The notes: a model not told the origin generated them from the letters alone. A stretch of 40,331 nucleotides of DNA from Nitrospirota bacterium (GCA_016217665.1 JACRHF010000092.1:1-40331); one strand, 5' to 3'; positions 16,701-24,373 are shown, numbered from the stretch's first letter. Translations and numbers: made by a program.

Positions 16701-16885
16701 TCAACCACCTGCGGTGCCTGACCAGGGTACTCCGTGTAGATGATCACCTGGACATCAGAGAGATCAGGGATAGCGTCGAGAGGGGTTTTATAGATTGCCC
16801 ATATCCCCCAAGCCACTGCAAAAGCGGTAAAGAGGAGGATCAAAAACTTGTTATTTATAGAAAATTCTATGATCTTTTTTAACAT
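13787..16885 (-). CDS. cusA: Heavy-metal efflux RND pump, Cu(I)/Ag(I) type
   Basis: A 1032-aa inner-membrane RND transporter of the HME group. It exports monovalent Cu/Ag through a tripartite complex using proton motive force. Family segments seen include DVQVIIYTEYPGQAPQVVEDQ near the N terminus, GGIAIAIGAMIDGAIVMIENAHKH in the proton-relay helix, and GSGTGSEVMKRIAAPMVGGM near the C terminus. The three Met residues that bind metal in E. coli CusA have counterparts: MFMTATFPGVS, LEMFETTINL and VDMLATGIRTPVG. This favours Cu/Ag over Zn/Co/Cd. It starts 5 bp after cusB without an obvious Shine-Dalgarno, so it is probably coupled. It is the last gene of the operon and faces the palindromic element. 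Confidence 0.95.
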   Translation of the reverse strand: MLKKIIEFSINNKFLILLFTAFAVAWGIWAIYKTPLDAIPDLSDVQVIIYTEYPGQAPQVVEDQVTYPLTTAMLAVPKAKVVRGFSFFGVSFVYIIFEDGTDIYWARSRVLEYLNFAAGKLPGGVSPSLGPDATGVGWVFEYSIEGKGYDLAELRSIQDWYVRYQLTKVPGVSEVASIGGFVKQYQVNIDPSKLITYNISLKDVIDSIKMSNIDVGGRVVELTEREYMVRGLGYIKKIPDIENIVLKVDRSGTPIRVQNIARVELGPDERRGIVDRDGEGEVVGGIVIMRFGENALKVIDNVKKKIEELKPGLPPGVQIITTYDRGDLIHRAIDTLKEKLIEESLIVSLVCIVFLLHFRSALVAILMLPVAILLSFAIMYYLKINANIMSLGGIAIAIGAMIDGAIVMIENAHKHIEREGGRKDHWEIVLDAAKEVGPPLFFSLLIITVSFMPVFTLEAQEGRLFKPLAFTKTFAMAASALLSITLVPVLMGIFIRGRILPERKNPITRLMIWVYRPVINIVLRIKILTLLLAILVLVATLYPFKRLGSEFMPTLYEGSLMFMTATFPGVSVTKIGELLQTTDRIIKSFPEVEQVFGKVGRAQTATDPAPLEMFETTINLKPESQWRPGMTVDKLVQEMSVALEMPGVPIQWSMPIKNRVDMLATGIRTPVGVKVFGKDLKTIEQLAVDIEGALKNVPGTASAFAERIIGGYYVDIDIKRDEAARYGLKIEDIQQVIMSAIGGENITTTVEGLERYPVNVRYKRELRDSVDKIGRVLIPTMHGEYIPLSQIADIRLSKGVAGIKTENASLNTWVYVDVRGRDIGSYVADAQKAVLEKVKFPPGYYVTWSGQYEYMERAYGKLKVIVPLTLAIIFLLLYFNFGNVAETLIVMLSLPFAMVGGVWLMYLLGYNMSIAVGVGFIALAGVAAETGVVMLIYLDHAYQERFNRHEMQTIKDLHAAVMEGAVERVRPKMMTVVAIMAGLLPIMWGSGTGSEVMKRIAAPMVGGMVSSTILTLVVIPAIYTLWRGWHLK

Positions 16886-16890
16886 AATTT

Positions 16891-18387
16891 TTAATGACTA
16901 TGCTCTATCGTCTTCTCTTTCTTTTGAGGCCCTGAATCCCCCTTTGCATTCTCCCCTTGCTGGTGTCCAACCATCCCGGACAGGGCGGCCTTTAGACTGC
17001 TCTCTGAATCCACTAAAAAGTTGGCAGAGGTCACAACTGCCTCACCCTCTTTTACTCCTCCAAGGATCTCATAATAACCCTCTGCCTTTGCCCCTACCTC
17101 TACATCACGGGGTTCAAATCTACCATCCCCTTTGTCAATAATGACGACCTGCCTGACACCTGTATCTATCAGCGCCGAATCCGGTACTGCCACAGCATCT
17201 CTTGCCACATCGACCTCTAATTCTACCTTTACATACATCTCCAGTTTTAACTTGTGTTCAGGATTTGGTAGTTCAAACCTGATCTTGGCGGTTCTTACTT
17301 CTGCACCCCCCTCAGGTGTATATCTGATGGTGCCAAGGTGTGTATAGATATGCTGGATCTCACCGATGTACACCTCACTCGGAGAGTACGAGGGCATAAT
17401 CTTTGCCTTCTGGCCCACCTTAACAAAGGGGAGCTCGTATTCATACAGCTCTCCATAGATCCAGACGACCGAGTGGTCGATAATTTTAAAGAGCGGTTCT
17501 CCTGCCTCAATCCTCGTCCCCTCAACCACCATCTTCTCTGTAACACTCCCCTGAGCAGGGATACGGATTGTCATGGTCCTTGTAATCTTACCGTCTTTTT
17601 CAAGCTTCTTTATCTGATCTTCAGATATATCCCAGTATTTAAGCCTCAGCCTCGTCGCTGCCAACAGGGATTCCGCATTCTCTCTTATTTCCGGGTAAGG
17701 ACTCTCTTTCACCTTTTCCACCGCTCTGAAAGCCAGCAGGTACTCCTCCTGGGCAGAAACAAGCTCAGGGCTATATAACTCTAAGAGTGGTTCATCATGG
17801 CTCACCATTTGATCCGTCCTGTTTACATAGAGCTTTTCTACCCACCCCTCGACCTTGGCACTTATGTTAAAAACCTTCCTTTCATCCGGGGCGATCCTTC
17901 CGACAGTCCTTATAATCCTCTTCAAAGAGCGCCTGGTTACTACAGCCGACTTTACCCCGATCTTCTGGATCTTCTCAGGGCTTATCCTAACAGTCCCGGG
18001 GACCTCCTCCAAGCGCCCCTCTTCCTCATAGACCGGTATATAATCCATCCCCATCTCATCTTTTTGGGGTATGGGAGAGGTCGCCGTGGGGTTCATGGGA
18101 TGGCGGTAGAATAAGACCTTTCTTTCGCCCTTTTCCTTCTCTGCAGGCCCTGCCTCTTCTTCATAGACCGGGATGTAGTCCATCCCCATCTCGTCTTTCC
18201 TGGGTGTCGGTGATGTGACCTTGGGATTCATCGGATGCCGGTAGAACAGGACCTTTCTTTCCGTCTGCTGGGGGCCCTCCCCACTCTTCACTCCAAAAAG
18301 ATTGATGATATATTCCTTATTAAGAACCCCAAGCCCGATCACGATGCCGGCAAGGATGAGAACCAACAACATTGCTAACCTTTTCAT
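16891..18387 (-). CDS. cusB: Metal efflux membrane fusion protein with two heavy-metal-binding domains
   Basis: A 498-aa periplasmic adaptor linking the RND pump to the outer-membrane channel. It has an N-terminal signal/anchor (about 5-22), then two copies of a metal-binding module of about 32 residues (FYRHPMNP...KDEMGMDYIPVYEEE) at about 48-80 and 93-125, then the usual MFP hairpin, lipoyl (RIPAQGSVTEKMV) and barrel domains (ISPEKIQKIGVKSAVV at their start). One copy is normal; the tandem copy is a duplication still about 80% identical. The C-terminal tail is short and Lys/His-rich. The start ATG 18387 has GGAGGAG...GGG upstream, which overlaps the cusC stop. It is the middle gene of the operon. 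Confidence 0.93.
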   Translation of the reverse strand: MKRLAMLLVLILAGIVIGLGVLNKEYIINLFGVKSGEGPQQTERKVLFYRHPMNPKVTSPTPRKDEMGMDYIPVYEEEAGPAEKEKGERKVLFYRHPMNPTATSPIPQKDEMGMDYIPVYEEEGRLEEVPGTVRISPEKIQKIGVKSAVVTRRSLKRIIRTVGRIAPDERKVFNISAKVEGWVEKLYVNRTDQMVSHDEPLLELYSPELVSAQEEYLLAFRAVEKVKESPYPEIRENAESLLAATRLRLKYWDISEDQIKKLEKDGKITRTMTIRIPAQGSVTEKMVVEGTRIEAGEPLFKIIDHSVVWIYGELYEYELPFVKVGQKAKIMPSYSPSEVYIGEIQHIYTHLGTIRYTPEGGAEVRTAKIRFELPNPEHKLKLEMYVKVELEVDVARDAVAVPDSALIDTGVRQVVIIDKGDGRFEPRDVEVGAKAEGYYEILGGVKEGEAVVTSANFLVDSESSLKAALSGMVGHQQGENAKGDSGPQKKEKTIEHSH

Positions 18388-18393
18388 TTTTCC

Positions 18394-19662
18394 CTACTCC
18401 TCCAGGATCTCCGCCCCGACAACACCCTCTAAGGAGGCGATCCTCTTATAGTATGTGACGAGCGACCCGATGTAATCAATTCTCGTCTTTCTTAGAATCC
18501 TCTCTGTATCCAGTAAGGTTAAAAAGTCTATCTTCCCGGTCTGGTAATTTTTAAGCGCTGAATCAAAGGAGAGCTCGACCTGAGGGAGCAGGCTCGTCTC
18601 ATAGAGCGTCCTGATCCTGTCGGCGCTCTCCACTTTGACGACCCCCTCTTTCACCTCTGCAGACCGGATATTCTCTTCTGCCCTGAGTTTATACTGGCCG
18701 GCCTCTACAGTGCTCTGGGCCTCCGTGACCTGGCTGTCATACTTGCGCTGCCATATCGGGATGTTGATCTGGAACATGGCATCCCAGGCATCGAATCTCC
18801 CATCCCGCTGGATGGGGGCAAGATCTACCATAAAGTCAGGATAGTAGTTTTTTCTGGCAAGCTCCACTCCGATCTGATTCGCCTCGATTTCATATCTCAT
18901 CTTCTGTAAAGCGGGGTTGATCTCCAGGGCCTTTTCAGTAAGCTCTTCAACCTTTATGTCCACTTTTTTTTGGGGGATCGCAGAAGGGTCCTGGAGAGGG
19001 GCCTCCTGGGAACGGTTTAACAGCGCTTTTAGCCCTGCCTGTCCAACCTCCCTTTCAGCTTCAAGTTCGGTGATTTCATTAATCAACATGGTCAACTCAA
19101 CCTGGGCTTTGATCACATCCTGCTGGGATGCCTGACCTGTGGCATATTTGATCTTCGCAATCTCCGTCATGCTGGAGAGGAGTCCTTTGATCTCTTTTAG
19201 AATCTTTATGGATTCGGATAGTAAGAGGTACTCATAATAGGCATCCTTGACCATGGTAACGATCTCGAGCTCCCTGACCTTTACTTCAGCCTCGGCCATC
19301 AAGACCTCTTTGAGTGCCATGCCCTTCTGCAAGGACCTCTTCCCCGGGTAAGGAAACATCTGGCTGATGCCGTATTTTGTCTGCATTGCATTCCCGGGGC
19401 TTGGAAATGGATTGTCCCTTGAGAGGTCTTCCATCTCTATCCGGAAGGATGGATCATCAAGAACCCCCTCTGCCCTGGCTTTAGCCTCCTTTGCCTTGAT
19501 ATTCCGGCGCAGGGCCTGTAATTCAGGATTATTATTCTTAGCCTCCTCAATAAGGCCCCTGAGAGAAAGGGTCTCTTGAGCAAAGACCGGCACAGAGATT
19601 AATAAAGAAGTTAGAAGCAAGAAGCAAGAAGCAAGAAGCAAGATAAAGGCTTGTACCCTCAC
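18394..19662 (-). CDS. cusC: TolC-family outer-membrane efflux protein
   Basis: A 422-aa outer-membrane channel subunit of the tripartite pump. It has a signal peptide (to VFA/QE, about residue 28), then two OEP repeats rich in coiled-coil heptads (SLRGLIEEAKNNNPELQALRRN; LTEKALEINPALQKMRYEI). It lacks the lipobox Cys of E. coli CusC at the cleavage site. The start is GTG 19662; a promoter places transcription start only about 1 nt before it, so the message may be nearly leaderless. The signal peptide is encoded by four 7-bp tandem repeats, which could shift frame by slippage. It is the first gene of cusCBA, 6 bp before cusB, and divergent from the GT51 gene. Confidence 0.9.
   Translation of the reverse strand: MRVQAFILLLASCFLLLTSLLISVPVFAQETLSLRGLIEEAKNNNPELQALRRNIKAKEAKARAEGVLDDPSFRIEMEDLSRDNPFPSPGNAMQTKYGISQMFPYPGKRSLQKGMALKEVLMAEAEVKVRELEIVTMVKDAYYEYLLLSESIKILKEIKGLLSSMTEIAKIKYATGQASQQDVIKAQVELTMLINEITELEAEREVGQAGLKALLNRSQEAPLQDPSAIPQKKVDIKVEELTEKALEINPALQKMRYEIEANQIGVELARKNYYPDFMVDLAPIQRDGRFDAWDAMFQINIPIWQRKYDSQVTEAQSTVEAGQYKLRAEENIRSAEVKEGVVKVESADRIRTLYETSLLPQVELSFDSALKNYQTGKIDFLTLLDTERILRKTRIDYIGSLVTYYKRIASLEGVVGAEILEE
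19613..19640. repeat. Heptanucleotide tandem repeat (AGAAGCA x4) in the cusC signal peptide
   Basis: Four perfect head-to-tail copies of AGAAGCA (TGCTTCT on the coding strand) lie in codons about 8-17 of cusC. The unit is not a multiple of three, so gain or loss of one copy would shift the frame. Confidence 0.9.
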
Positions 19663-19669
19663 AAGACCT

Positions 19670-19698
19670 AATATATTCTACAATGCGTAGAATGTCAA
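19670..19698 (-). promoter_or_regulatory. cusCBA promoter with palindrome in the spacer
   Basis: On the minus strand: TTGACA (19698-19693), exactly 17 bp, then TATATT (19675-19670). The inverted repeat ATTCTAC-gcatt-GTAGAAT (19693-19675) fills the spacer. Spacing of 17 rather than 19-20 bp argues against a MerR-type activator and for a repressor. The predicted start, about 19663, is next to the GTG start codon of cusC. No metal regulator gene is adjacent. Confidence 0.7.
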
Positions 19699-19752
19699 GA
19701 GGGCTGTCTCTATTCTAAAATCTCTGCAATCCATTTATAATATCCCGTATCC

Positions 19753-20961
19753 ATGAAAAAGGACCGCGGGAAATTAGTCACCTGGGTTTTATTACCTCTG
19801 CTCCTTATCCTCTTTGCCATATCCGCAGGGGCCACCCTATGGGTCTATCATTTATTAAAGGACCTCCCGGATGAAAGGGCCATACAGGGCTTTACCCCAA
19901 AGGCGGTTACAACGGTTTATGACAAGGATGGAGATGTTCTGACCACGATCTATGAAGACAAGAATCAGATATGGGTCCCTCTCTTCCAGATCTCGGAGGC
20001 CGTGAAAAAGGCGGTCATCGCCACCGAGGACCCCTCTTTCTTACAGCACAGCGGGATTGATTACCGGCAGACATGGGAATCTATCAAGGATAATCTAAAG
20101 GGGTGGCAATGGATCAGGGGCGGGAGCACCATTACCCAGCAGGTGGCAAAGAATGTGTACCTGTCGGGAGAGAAGACCCTGACACGGAAGATAAAAGAAT
20201 ACTTCCTGGCCAAAAGGATAGAGTCTGTACTCCCCAAGGAAAGGATCCTGGAGATTTATTTCAACGAGGTGGGGTGGGGGTATGGGATCTACGGGGTTGA
20301 ACTGGCGGCCCGGTTCTACTTAGACAAACCTGCCGCAGAGCTTAACACAGCGGAGGCCGCCTTTCTTACGGCAATGCTCCGCAACCCTGCTATCTATAAT
20401 CCACATAAGGCCTTAGAGCGGGTGACAAAAAGAGAGCAGCTCGTCCTGGCGCTTATGCTGCAGCATCATCTGATTACCCGGGAAGAGTATGACAAGGCCG
20501 TTTCATACCCAATAGAGCTGAGGCGTCATAAGCCGCACAAGAGATTCGCATCTATTGGATTAGACCGGCATGCAGGCGCAAAAGATGCAACTCCCTGTTA
20601 TTCACGGTTAATCGAAGGTTATTTGGTGCAGACCCTCGGTCCACACCTCCTCTATGACGTGGGGCGTGCGGTCCGGACGACGATTGATGACAGGGTACAG
20701 GGAAAGGTCGAAGAGGTTATCAGAGAGGTGGAGGGAGACGATGAAAGGGCTGCCGTAAATCCTGACATGATCGGGCTTCTGCTGGAGAATGGAAGCCAGG
20801 TCAGGGCGATTGGATGTACACCGGTGTGGGAGGCGGCGGCGGAAAAGATGAGAGGCCTCGGGCCGCCTTTTGATTCTTATATGTATTACAGGGTTATATC
20901 CGAGCAGGATATTGCATGGAAGGATATTGTGCTGATCGCCACAGAGGAAAATTTATTGTAA
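19753..20961 (+). CDS. Monofunctional peptidoglycan glycosyltransferase (GT51), PBP1-like without transpeptidase
   Basis: A membrane-anchored enzyme that polymerises lipid II into glycan strands. It has one N-terminal helix (about 9-31), then the GT51 domain: ATEDPSFLQHSGID with the catalytic Glu, GGSTITQQVAKN, KEYFLAKRIE...ILEIYFNEVGWGYGIYG, and AFLTAMLRNPAIYNP. At 402 aa it is longer than MtgA. It continues past the GT domain into about 150 residues resembling the linker of class A PBPs (TIDDRVQGKVEEVI), but has no SxxK or KTG motifs and ends before a transpeptidase domain. A TATAAT sits 12 bp before ATG 19753, with no good -35. The following lolA-like gene starts 59 bp downstream on the same strand. 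Confidence 0.9.
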   Translation: MKKDRGKLVTWVLLPLLLILFAISAGATLWVYHLLKDLPDERAIQGFTPKAVTTVYDKDGDVLTTIYEDKNQIWVPLFQISEAVKKAVIATEDPSFLQHSGIDYRQTWESIKDNLKGWQWIRGGSTITQQVAKNVYLSGEKTLTRKIKEYFLAKRIESVLPKERILEIYFNEVGWGYGIYGVELAARFYLDKPAAELNTAEAAFLTAMLRNPAIYNPHKALERVTKREQLVLALMLQHHLITREEYDKAVSYPIELRRHKPHKRFASIGLDRHAGAKDATPCYSRLIEGYLVQTLGPHLLYDVGRAVRTTIDDRVQGKVEEVIREVEGDDERAAVNPDMIGLLLENGSQVRAIGCTPVWEAAAEKMRGLGPPFDSYMYYRVISEQDIAWKDIVLIATEENLL

Positions 20962-21020
20962 ATAAGAAAATAATAGGTTAAAATGCAACTATTTTGACCT
21001 TCAGAAAGGAGATTCGGACA

Positions 21021-21842
21021 GTGACAATTAAGAGCAGGCTATTATTATTGGCAGGAGTGGTCATCGGCAGTCTGGGAATGTCGTTTTTAACCTCAACGGC
21101 GGGATATGCGGAGCTGACCGCCGACCAGATCGTGGCAAAATCAGAAGATGTCTATCCAGGGATGGATCAGCAATCGAAGCTTACCTTTGCAATCCGGGAG
21201 GCTGATGGCGGAGAAAGGAAGGTGATCTTGCGGAGGTACTGGAAAAACTACCCCGGGGATTCCAATATAGATTCCAAGGTGCTGGTATTTCATGAGTATC
21301 CTCCGGACACAACGGGAACAGCCTTTATGGTGTGGACCTATAAGACCGCTAAGCGCAAACCAGAGGACCTCTGGATATACCTCCCGATCCTCCGCAAGGT
21401 ACAGAAGCTGCCTGAACACCCGGATGAAATATTCAGCGGGGCCAATCTGAAACCTGCGGACATGATCCCCAGAGATGTCAGTCTTGACCAGCATAAATTA
21501 TTACGCGAAGAGACGATCGAGAATCAGCAGTACTACGTTGTCGAGAGCACCCCGAAGGAGGTCAATCGAAACTACAACTATGGTAAGGTCGTCAAATGGA
21601 TCAAAAAGAGTGATTTCCTTAAAGAGCGCATTGAATATTATAATACGGACGGAACGCTCCTGAAGACACAATTGATCACATGGAAAAAGGTCAAGACGGC
21701 CTACGTATGGGAAAAGGTGGTTCTCACAAGTGCCAAGACCGGGGTACAAACGATGCTGAGTATCAGCGACGTGGAGATCGATACCGGCCTCAATGATAAG
21801 ATCTTCTCAGAGAGGACGATGTCTACAGGGAAGGTAAAATAA
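21021..21842 (+). CDS. LolA-like outer-membrane lipoprotein-sorting protein
   Basis: A periplasmic protein of the COG2834 group, with a half-barrel LolA-like fold that may carry lipoproteins or lipid. The track starts at a TTG (20994), but GTG 21021 has AAAGGAG at 9 nt and gives a clean signal peptide (MTIKSRLLLLAGVVIGSLGMSFLTSTAGYA). Family features include MVWTYKTAKRKPEDLWIYLP, LRKVQKL and SGANLKPADMIPRDV. Mature length is about 245 aa. Its stop is 1 bp before the start of the sensor gene, so the two are probably co-transcribed and coupled. It is not the general LolA chaperone; members like this often sit with RND lipid exporters, absent here. The true substrate is unknown. Confidence 0.8.
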   Translation: MTIKSRLLLLAGVVIGSLGMSFLTSTAGYAELTADQIVAKSEDVYPGMDQQSKLTFAIREADGGERKVILRRYWKNYPGDSNIDSKVLVFHEYPPDTTGTAFMVWTYKTAKRKPEDLWIYLPILRKVQKLPEHPDEIFSGANLKPADMIPRDVSLDQHKLLREETIENQQYYVVESTPKEVNRNYNYGKVVKWIKKSDFLKERIEYYNTDGTLLKTQLITWKKVKTAYVWEKVVLTSAKTGVQTMLSISDVEIDTGLNDKIFSERTMSTGKVK

Positions 21843-21843
21843 G

Positions 21844-23655
21844 GTGAAGACATTGGAGCACGTACAAAAAAAGGCAGGTCTTCAGAAAAGACTCGTCCTG
21901 TCAACCCTTGTCGTCAGCTTCCTGGCAGGCCTTATGGTGCTGGGCCTTATCTACATTACAGGCAAGGCCGCTCTCAAGGAGACCATCGGCGGGACATTCC
22001 GGGAACTTGCAGAGACAGTCGGCAGTAATATAGACCTCTCGGTGAAACACCACATCGAAGAATCCAGGCTCCTCGCCTCTGCCCAGAGTGTGCTCTCTGC
22101 GATCGAAACCTCAAATCTCGTCTATGAAGGAGAGACGGATGAAGAGATCACGAAGAGGGTCCTTGAGATAGAGAACCGGTGGACAGGGGCCGTTGGAGTC
22201 AATGCCTATCTGTTTGAAGTGCTCAATAACAGGGCCACGGATTATCTGAAGGATTTTGTTACAAGCGCTGAGCAGGGTATTCACAACATCATCCTGGTGA
22301 CCAATGAACGCGGGGCCGTTGTGGCGGCAACAGCAAAGCCCAAACATTACTACTACGGAGATCAGAGGTGGTGGAGGTTTGCTTATAACAGTGGGATCGG
22401 GGCGGTCTACGTCAGCGATATCTATACGAGTGAAGAGTTTGGAAACAAGACCTTTGATATCGCAGTACCGGTCGTCAAAGGGGGGAGGGCGATCGGAGTC
22501 GTCCTCATGTCGCATAATGTAGATGTCTTTTTTAAGGCGATTACTGCGGCAAAGGTAGGTGAGACCGATCATGTGATGCTCGCAAATTCGGATGGCGAGC
22601 TTCTGTTCTGTCCTGTATTTGGAACCAAGGAACACCGGATTGACAAAGAATTGCTGAAGGGGATTACAAAGGAGGCATCCGGATGGACCGTGACCACAGC
22701 GGATGTCCACTTTCCAGGGAAGCAATCGATCGTCGGATTCGCCCCGGTCAAGATCACGTATACCCTCGGCAAGGAAAATCTTGACGGCAGACACTGGCAT
22801 GTATTTACCAGTCAGGACCCGCAGGAAACCTTCATGCCTGTATTTTCTCTCCTCATCAGGATCGGCATTGCCGGGCTGATTGGCGCCTGTCTCATCATCA
22901 TCCTGGGTTATTTCAATGCAGGGAAAATCGTAAAACCCGTCAAGGAATTGCAGAAAGGGGCAGACCTCATAGGCGCAGGCGATCTGGACTACAGGATCTC
23001 CGTGAAGACAGGGGATGAGATAGAGGACCTTGCAGCCAAATTCAATGACATGGGCGCCAAATTAAAACTCTTCTACATCAAACTGGAAGAGATGGTTAAG
23101 GAGAGGACCAGGGAGCTTGAACAGAGAAATGAGGAGATATCGATACACTACTCCGTTGTCTCCACCTTAAATCAGTCTCTTGATCTTGAGAGGACATTCT
23201 CTGAATCCTTAAAGACCCTGATCGAGGTGATGAAGGCGGACGCGGGGGTTATATGGATGCTGGACAACCGGAGGAGGCGTTTTGCCATCGTGGCCTCGAC
23301 TGGGATAGAGTTCAATCCTGAACGGGAACAGAAATACTCGGAGCTGTTTGAGTTCATCGGGGATAAGATTATCACCGGCGGACAGATGTGGTCTTCGGAA
23401 AATCTCACCGTAGATGAACGTATTGAGGGTATTACCCTTCCCTCAGAAGAGGAGTGTCTTGCCATTGTAGGGATCCCCTTAAAGTCAAAAGATAAGGTGC
23501 TGGCCATCATGTATCTCCTCTATAAAAATATCCGGGCTCTAACCTCCAGAGAGGAAGATCTGCTCCTCTCCATCGGGAGCCACATCGGCATTGCCATCGA
23601 AAATTCCCTCCTCTTTGCAAAACTTCTGCGGCATGATGAACCGGAGAATAAGTAA
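21844..23655 (+). CDS. dCache-HAMP-GAF membrane sensor protein without output domain
   Basis: A 603-aa protein. Helix 1 is at about 17-39, a periplasmic double-Cache region at about 45-325 (with YYYGDQRWWRFAYNSGIGAVYVSDIY), helix 2 at about 332-356, HAMP at about 357-410 (IVKPVKELQKGADLIGAGDLDYRI), a coiled coil (KLEEMVKERTRELEQRNEEI) and a GAF domain at about 450-590. It then stops: no HisKA/HATPase, GGDEF, EAL or methyl-accepting region. The GTG start, 1 bp after the lolA-like gene, implies coupling. The gene downstream does not supply an output domain. It might signal through a partner, or the output domain may have been lost; the end looks natural (LLRHDEPENK) with a palindromic repeat just behind. 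Confidence 0.85.
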   Translation: MKTLEHVQKKAGLQKRLVLSTLVVSFLAGLMVLGLIYITGKAALKETIGGTFRELAETVGSNIDLSVKHHIEESRLLASAQSVLSAIETSNLVYEGETDEEITKRVLEIENRWTGAVGVNAYLFEVLNNRATDYLKDFVTSAEQGIHNIILVTNERGAVVAATAKPKHYYYGDQRWWRFAYNSGIGAVYVSDIYTSEEFGNKTFDIAVPVVKGGRAIGVVLMSHNVDVFFKAITAAKVGETDHVMLANSDGELLFCPVFGTKEHRIDKELLKGITKEASGWTVTTADVHFPGKQSIVGFAPVKITYTLGKENLDGRHWHVFTSQDPQETFMPVFSLLIRIGIAGLIGACLIIILGYFNAGKIVKPVKELQKGADLIGAGDLDYRISVKTGDEIEDLAAKFNDMGAKLKLFYIKLEEMVKERTRELEQRNEEISIHYSVVSTLNQSLDLERTFSESLKTLIEVMKADAGVIWMLDNRRRRFAIVASTGIEFNPEREQKYSELFEFIGDKIITGGQMWSSENLTVDERIEGITLPSEEECLAIVGIPLKSKDKVLAIMYLLYKNIRALTSREEDLLLSIGSHIGIAIENSLLFAKLLRHDEPENK

Positions 23656-23682
23656 CGGAACAAGGATGGGGGAAATTGAATT

Positions 23683-23716
23683 CCCCCCCTTTAGAAAAGG
23701 GGGGATGGGGGGATTT
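23683..23716. repeat. G/C-run palindromic repeat, intergenic copy
   Basis: A hairpin of C7-TTT-aga-AAA-G6 followed by a second run atGGGGGGATTT lies between the sensor and the YkgJ gene. The form matches the copy inside the DUF2156 gene at 24624-24669 and, more loosely, the one at 23918-23938. Confidence 0.7.
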
Positions 23717-23730
23717 GATCAAGGATTCAG

Positions 23731-24339
23731 GTGAAACTATTACAACCCAGCATCCGACAGGTGGTCCCTCCGGCGTGGTGCGCAGATTGTGACATCTGCT
23801 GCCGTTTCCCGGAAAAGAATAGTTTCCTTGCGCCTTATTTTACAAGGGAAGAGATTACCTCAGCTACGGAATTTCTTGGTGGGGGGACAGAATTAAATTC
23901 TGTCCCCGATGCAAATTCCCTCCCCTTCAAGGGGAGGGACAGGGTGGGGATGGGGTTATTTTCAGGCGAACCAAAGACTGGCTGCAAGATAACCCTGATC
24001 CCCTATAGAGAAGGCTACGTATGTCCTGCCTTCGACCCTGCAACAACCCAGTGCAAAATATATGATGCCCGTCCCATCGACTGCAAGTTATACCCCTTTG
24101 CCATCCTGTGGAACCCATCGGGCAAGGAAGTCCTGTTAGGCATTGATACCAAGTGCCCTTTTGTGACAGAACATGCGGAAGATGGCCTTCTCAAAGAGGC
24201 ATCCCTTGAGATTGCATCGGCCTTAGAATCAGCGCCTCTCCTGGATATCCTTGCCTCAAACAGGGAAATAATAGGTCCTTATCAGGATGATGTCATCCCC
24301 TTATTCACCCTAAAGGGTCTTACAAGCAGAATAATTTAA
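23731..24339 (+). CDS. YkgJ-type Cys-cluster protein with in-frame palindromic insertion
   Basis: A 202-aa protein of the YkgJ/zinc- or iron-chelating Cys-cluster family. The N-terminal CADCDICCRFP (CX2CX2CC) pairs with YVCPAFDPATTQCKIYDARPIDCKLYPFAI later; the Cys set probably binds a metal ion or Fe-S cluster. Between them, residues about 51-78 (GGTELNSVPDANSLPFKGRD...) are not expected in the family and are encoded by two perfect palindromes at 23883-23907 and 23918-23938, so a repeat has been inserted with the frame kept. The start is GTG 23731. The family has no firm function; members are often found near chemotaxis/flagellar or oxidoreductase genes. It may still fold, with the insert as a surface loop. 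Confidence 0.8.
   Translation: MKLLQPSIRQVVPPAWCADCDICCRFPEKNSFLAPYFTREEITSATEFLGGGTELNSVPDANSLPFKGRDRVGMGLFSGEPKTGCKITLIPYREGYVCPAFDPATTQCKIYDARPIDCKLYPFAILWNPSGKEVLLGIDTKCPFVTEHAEDGLLKEASLEIASALESAPLLDILASNREIIGPYQDDVIPLFTLKGLTSRII
23883..23907. repeat. Perfect 25-bp palindrome in the YkgJ gene
   Basis: GGGGACAGAATT, a single A, then AATTCTGTCCCC: 12-bp arms with no mismatch. It is translated as part of GTELNSVP. From memory, this GGGGACAGAATT-type palindrome resembles REP sequences associated with Y1 (RAYT) transposases; no such gene is in the window. Confidence 0.85.
23918..23938. repeat. Perfect 21-bp palindrome in the YkgJ gene
   Basis: CCCTCCCCTT-c-AAGGGGAGGG: 10-bp arms with no mismatch, 10 bp after the previous palindrome. 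It is followed by a G-rich tail (GGGTGGGGATGGGG) like that of the intergenic repeat at 23683. Confidence 0.85.
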
Positions 24340-24351
24340 AAGAGAGTCTAC

Positions 24352-24373
24352 GGCGGGGCTAAAAAACCCCGCC
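24352..24373. terminator. GC-rich hairpin after the YkgJ gene
   Basis: GGCGGGG-ctaaaaaa-CCCCGCC, 7-bp perfect stem, 12 bp after the stop codon. No U-run follows, so it is a weak candidate for an intrinsic terminator; it could act as an mRNA stabiliser or be another palindromic repeat. Confidence 0.4.

Noticed and set aside
22111-22800. 229-aa minus-strand ORF antisense to the sensor gene
   Set aside because: Shadow ORF opposite the dCache domain, without start signals or recognisable motifs.
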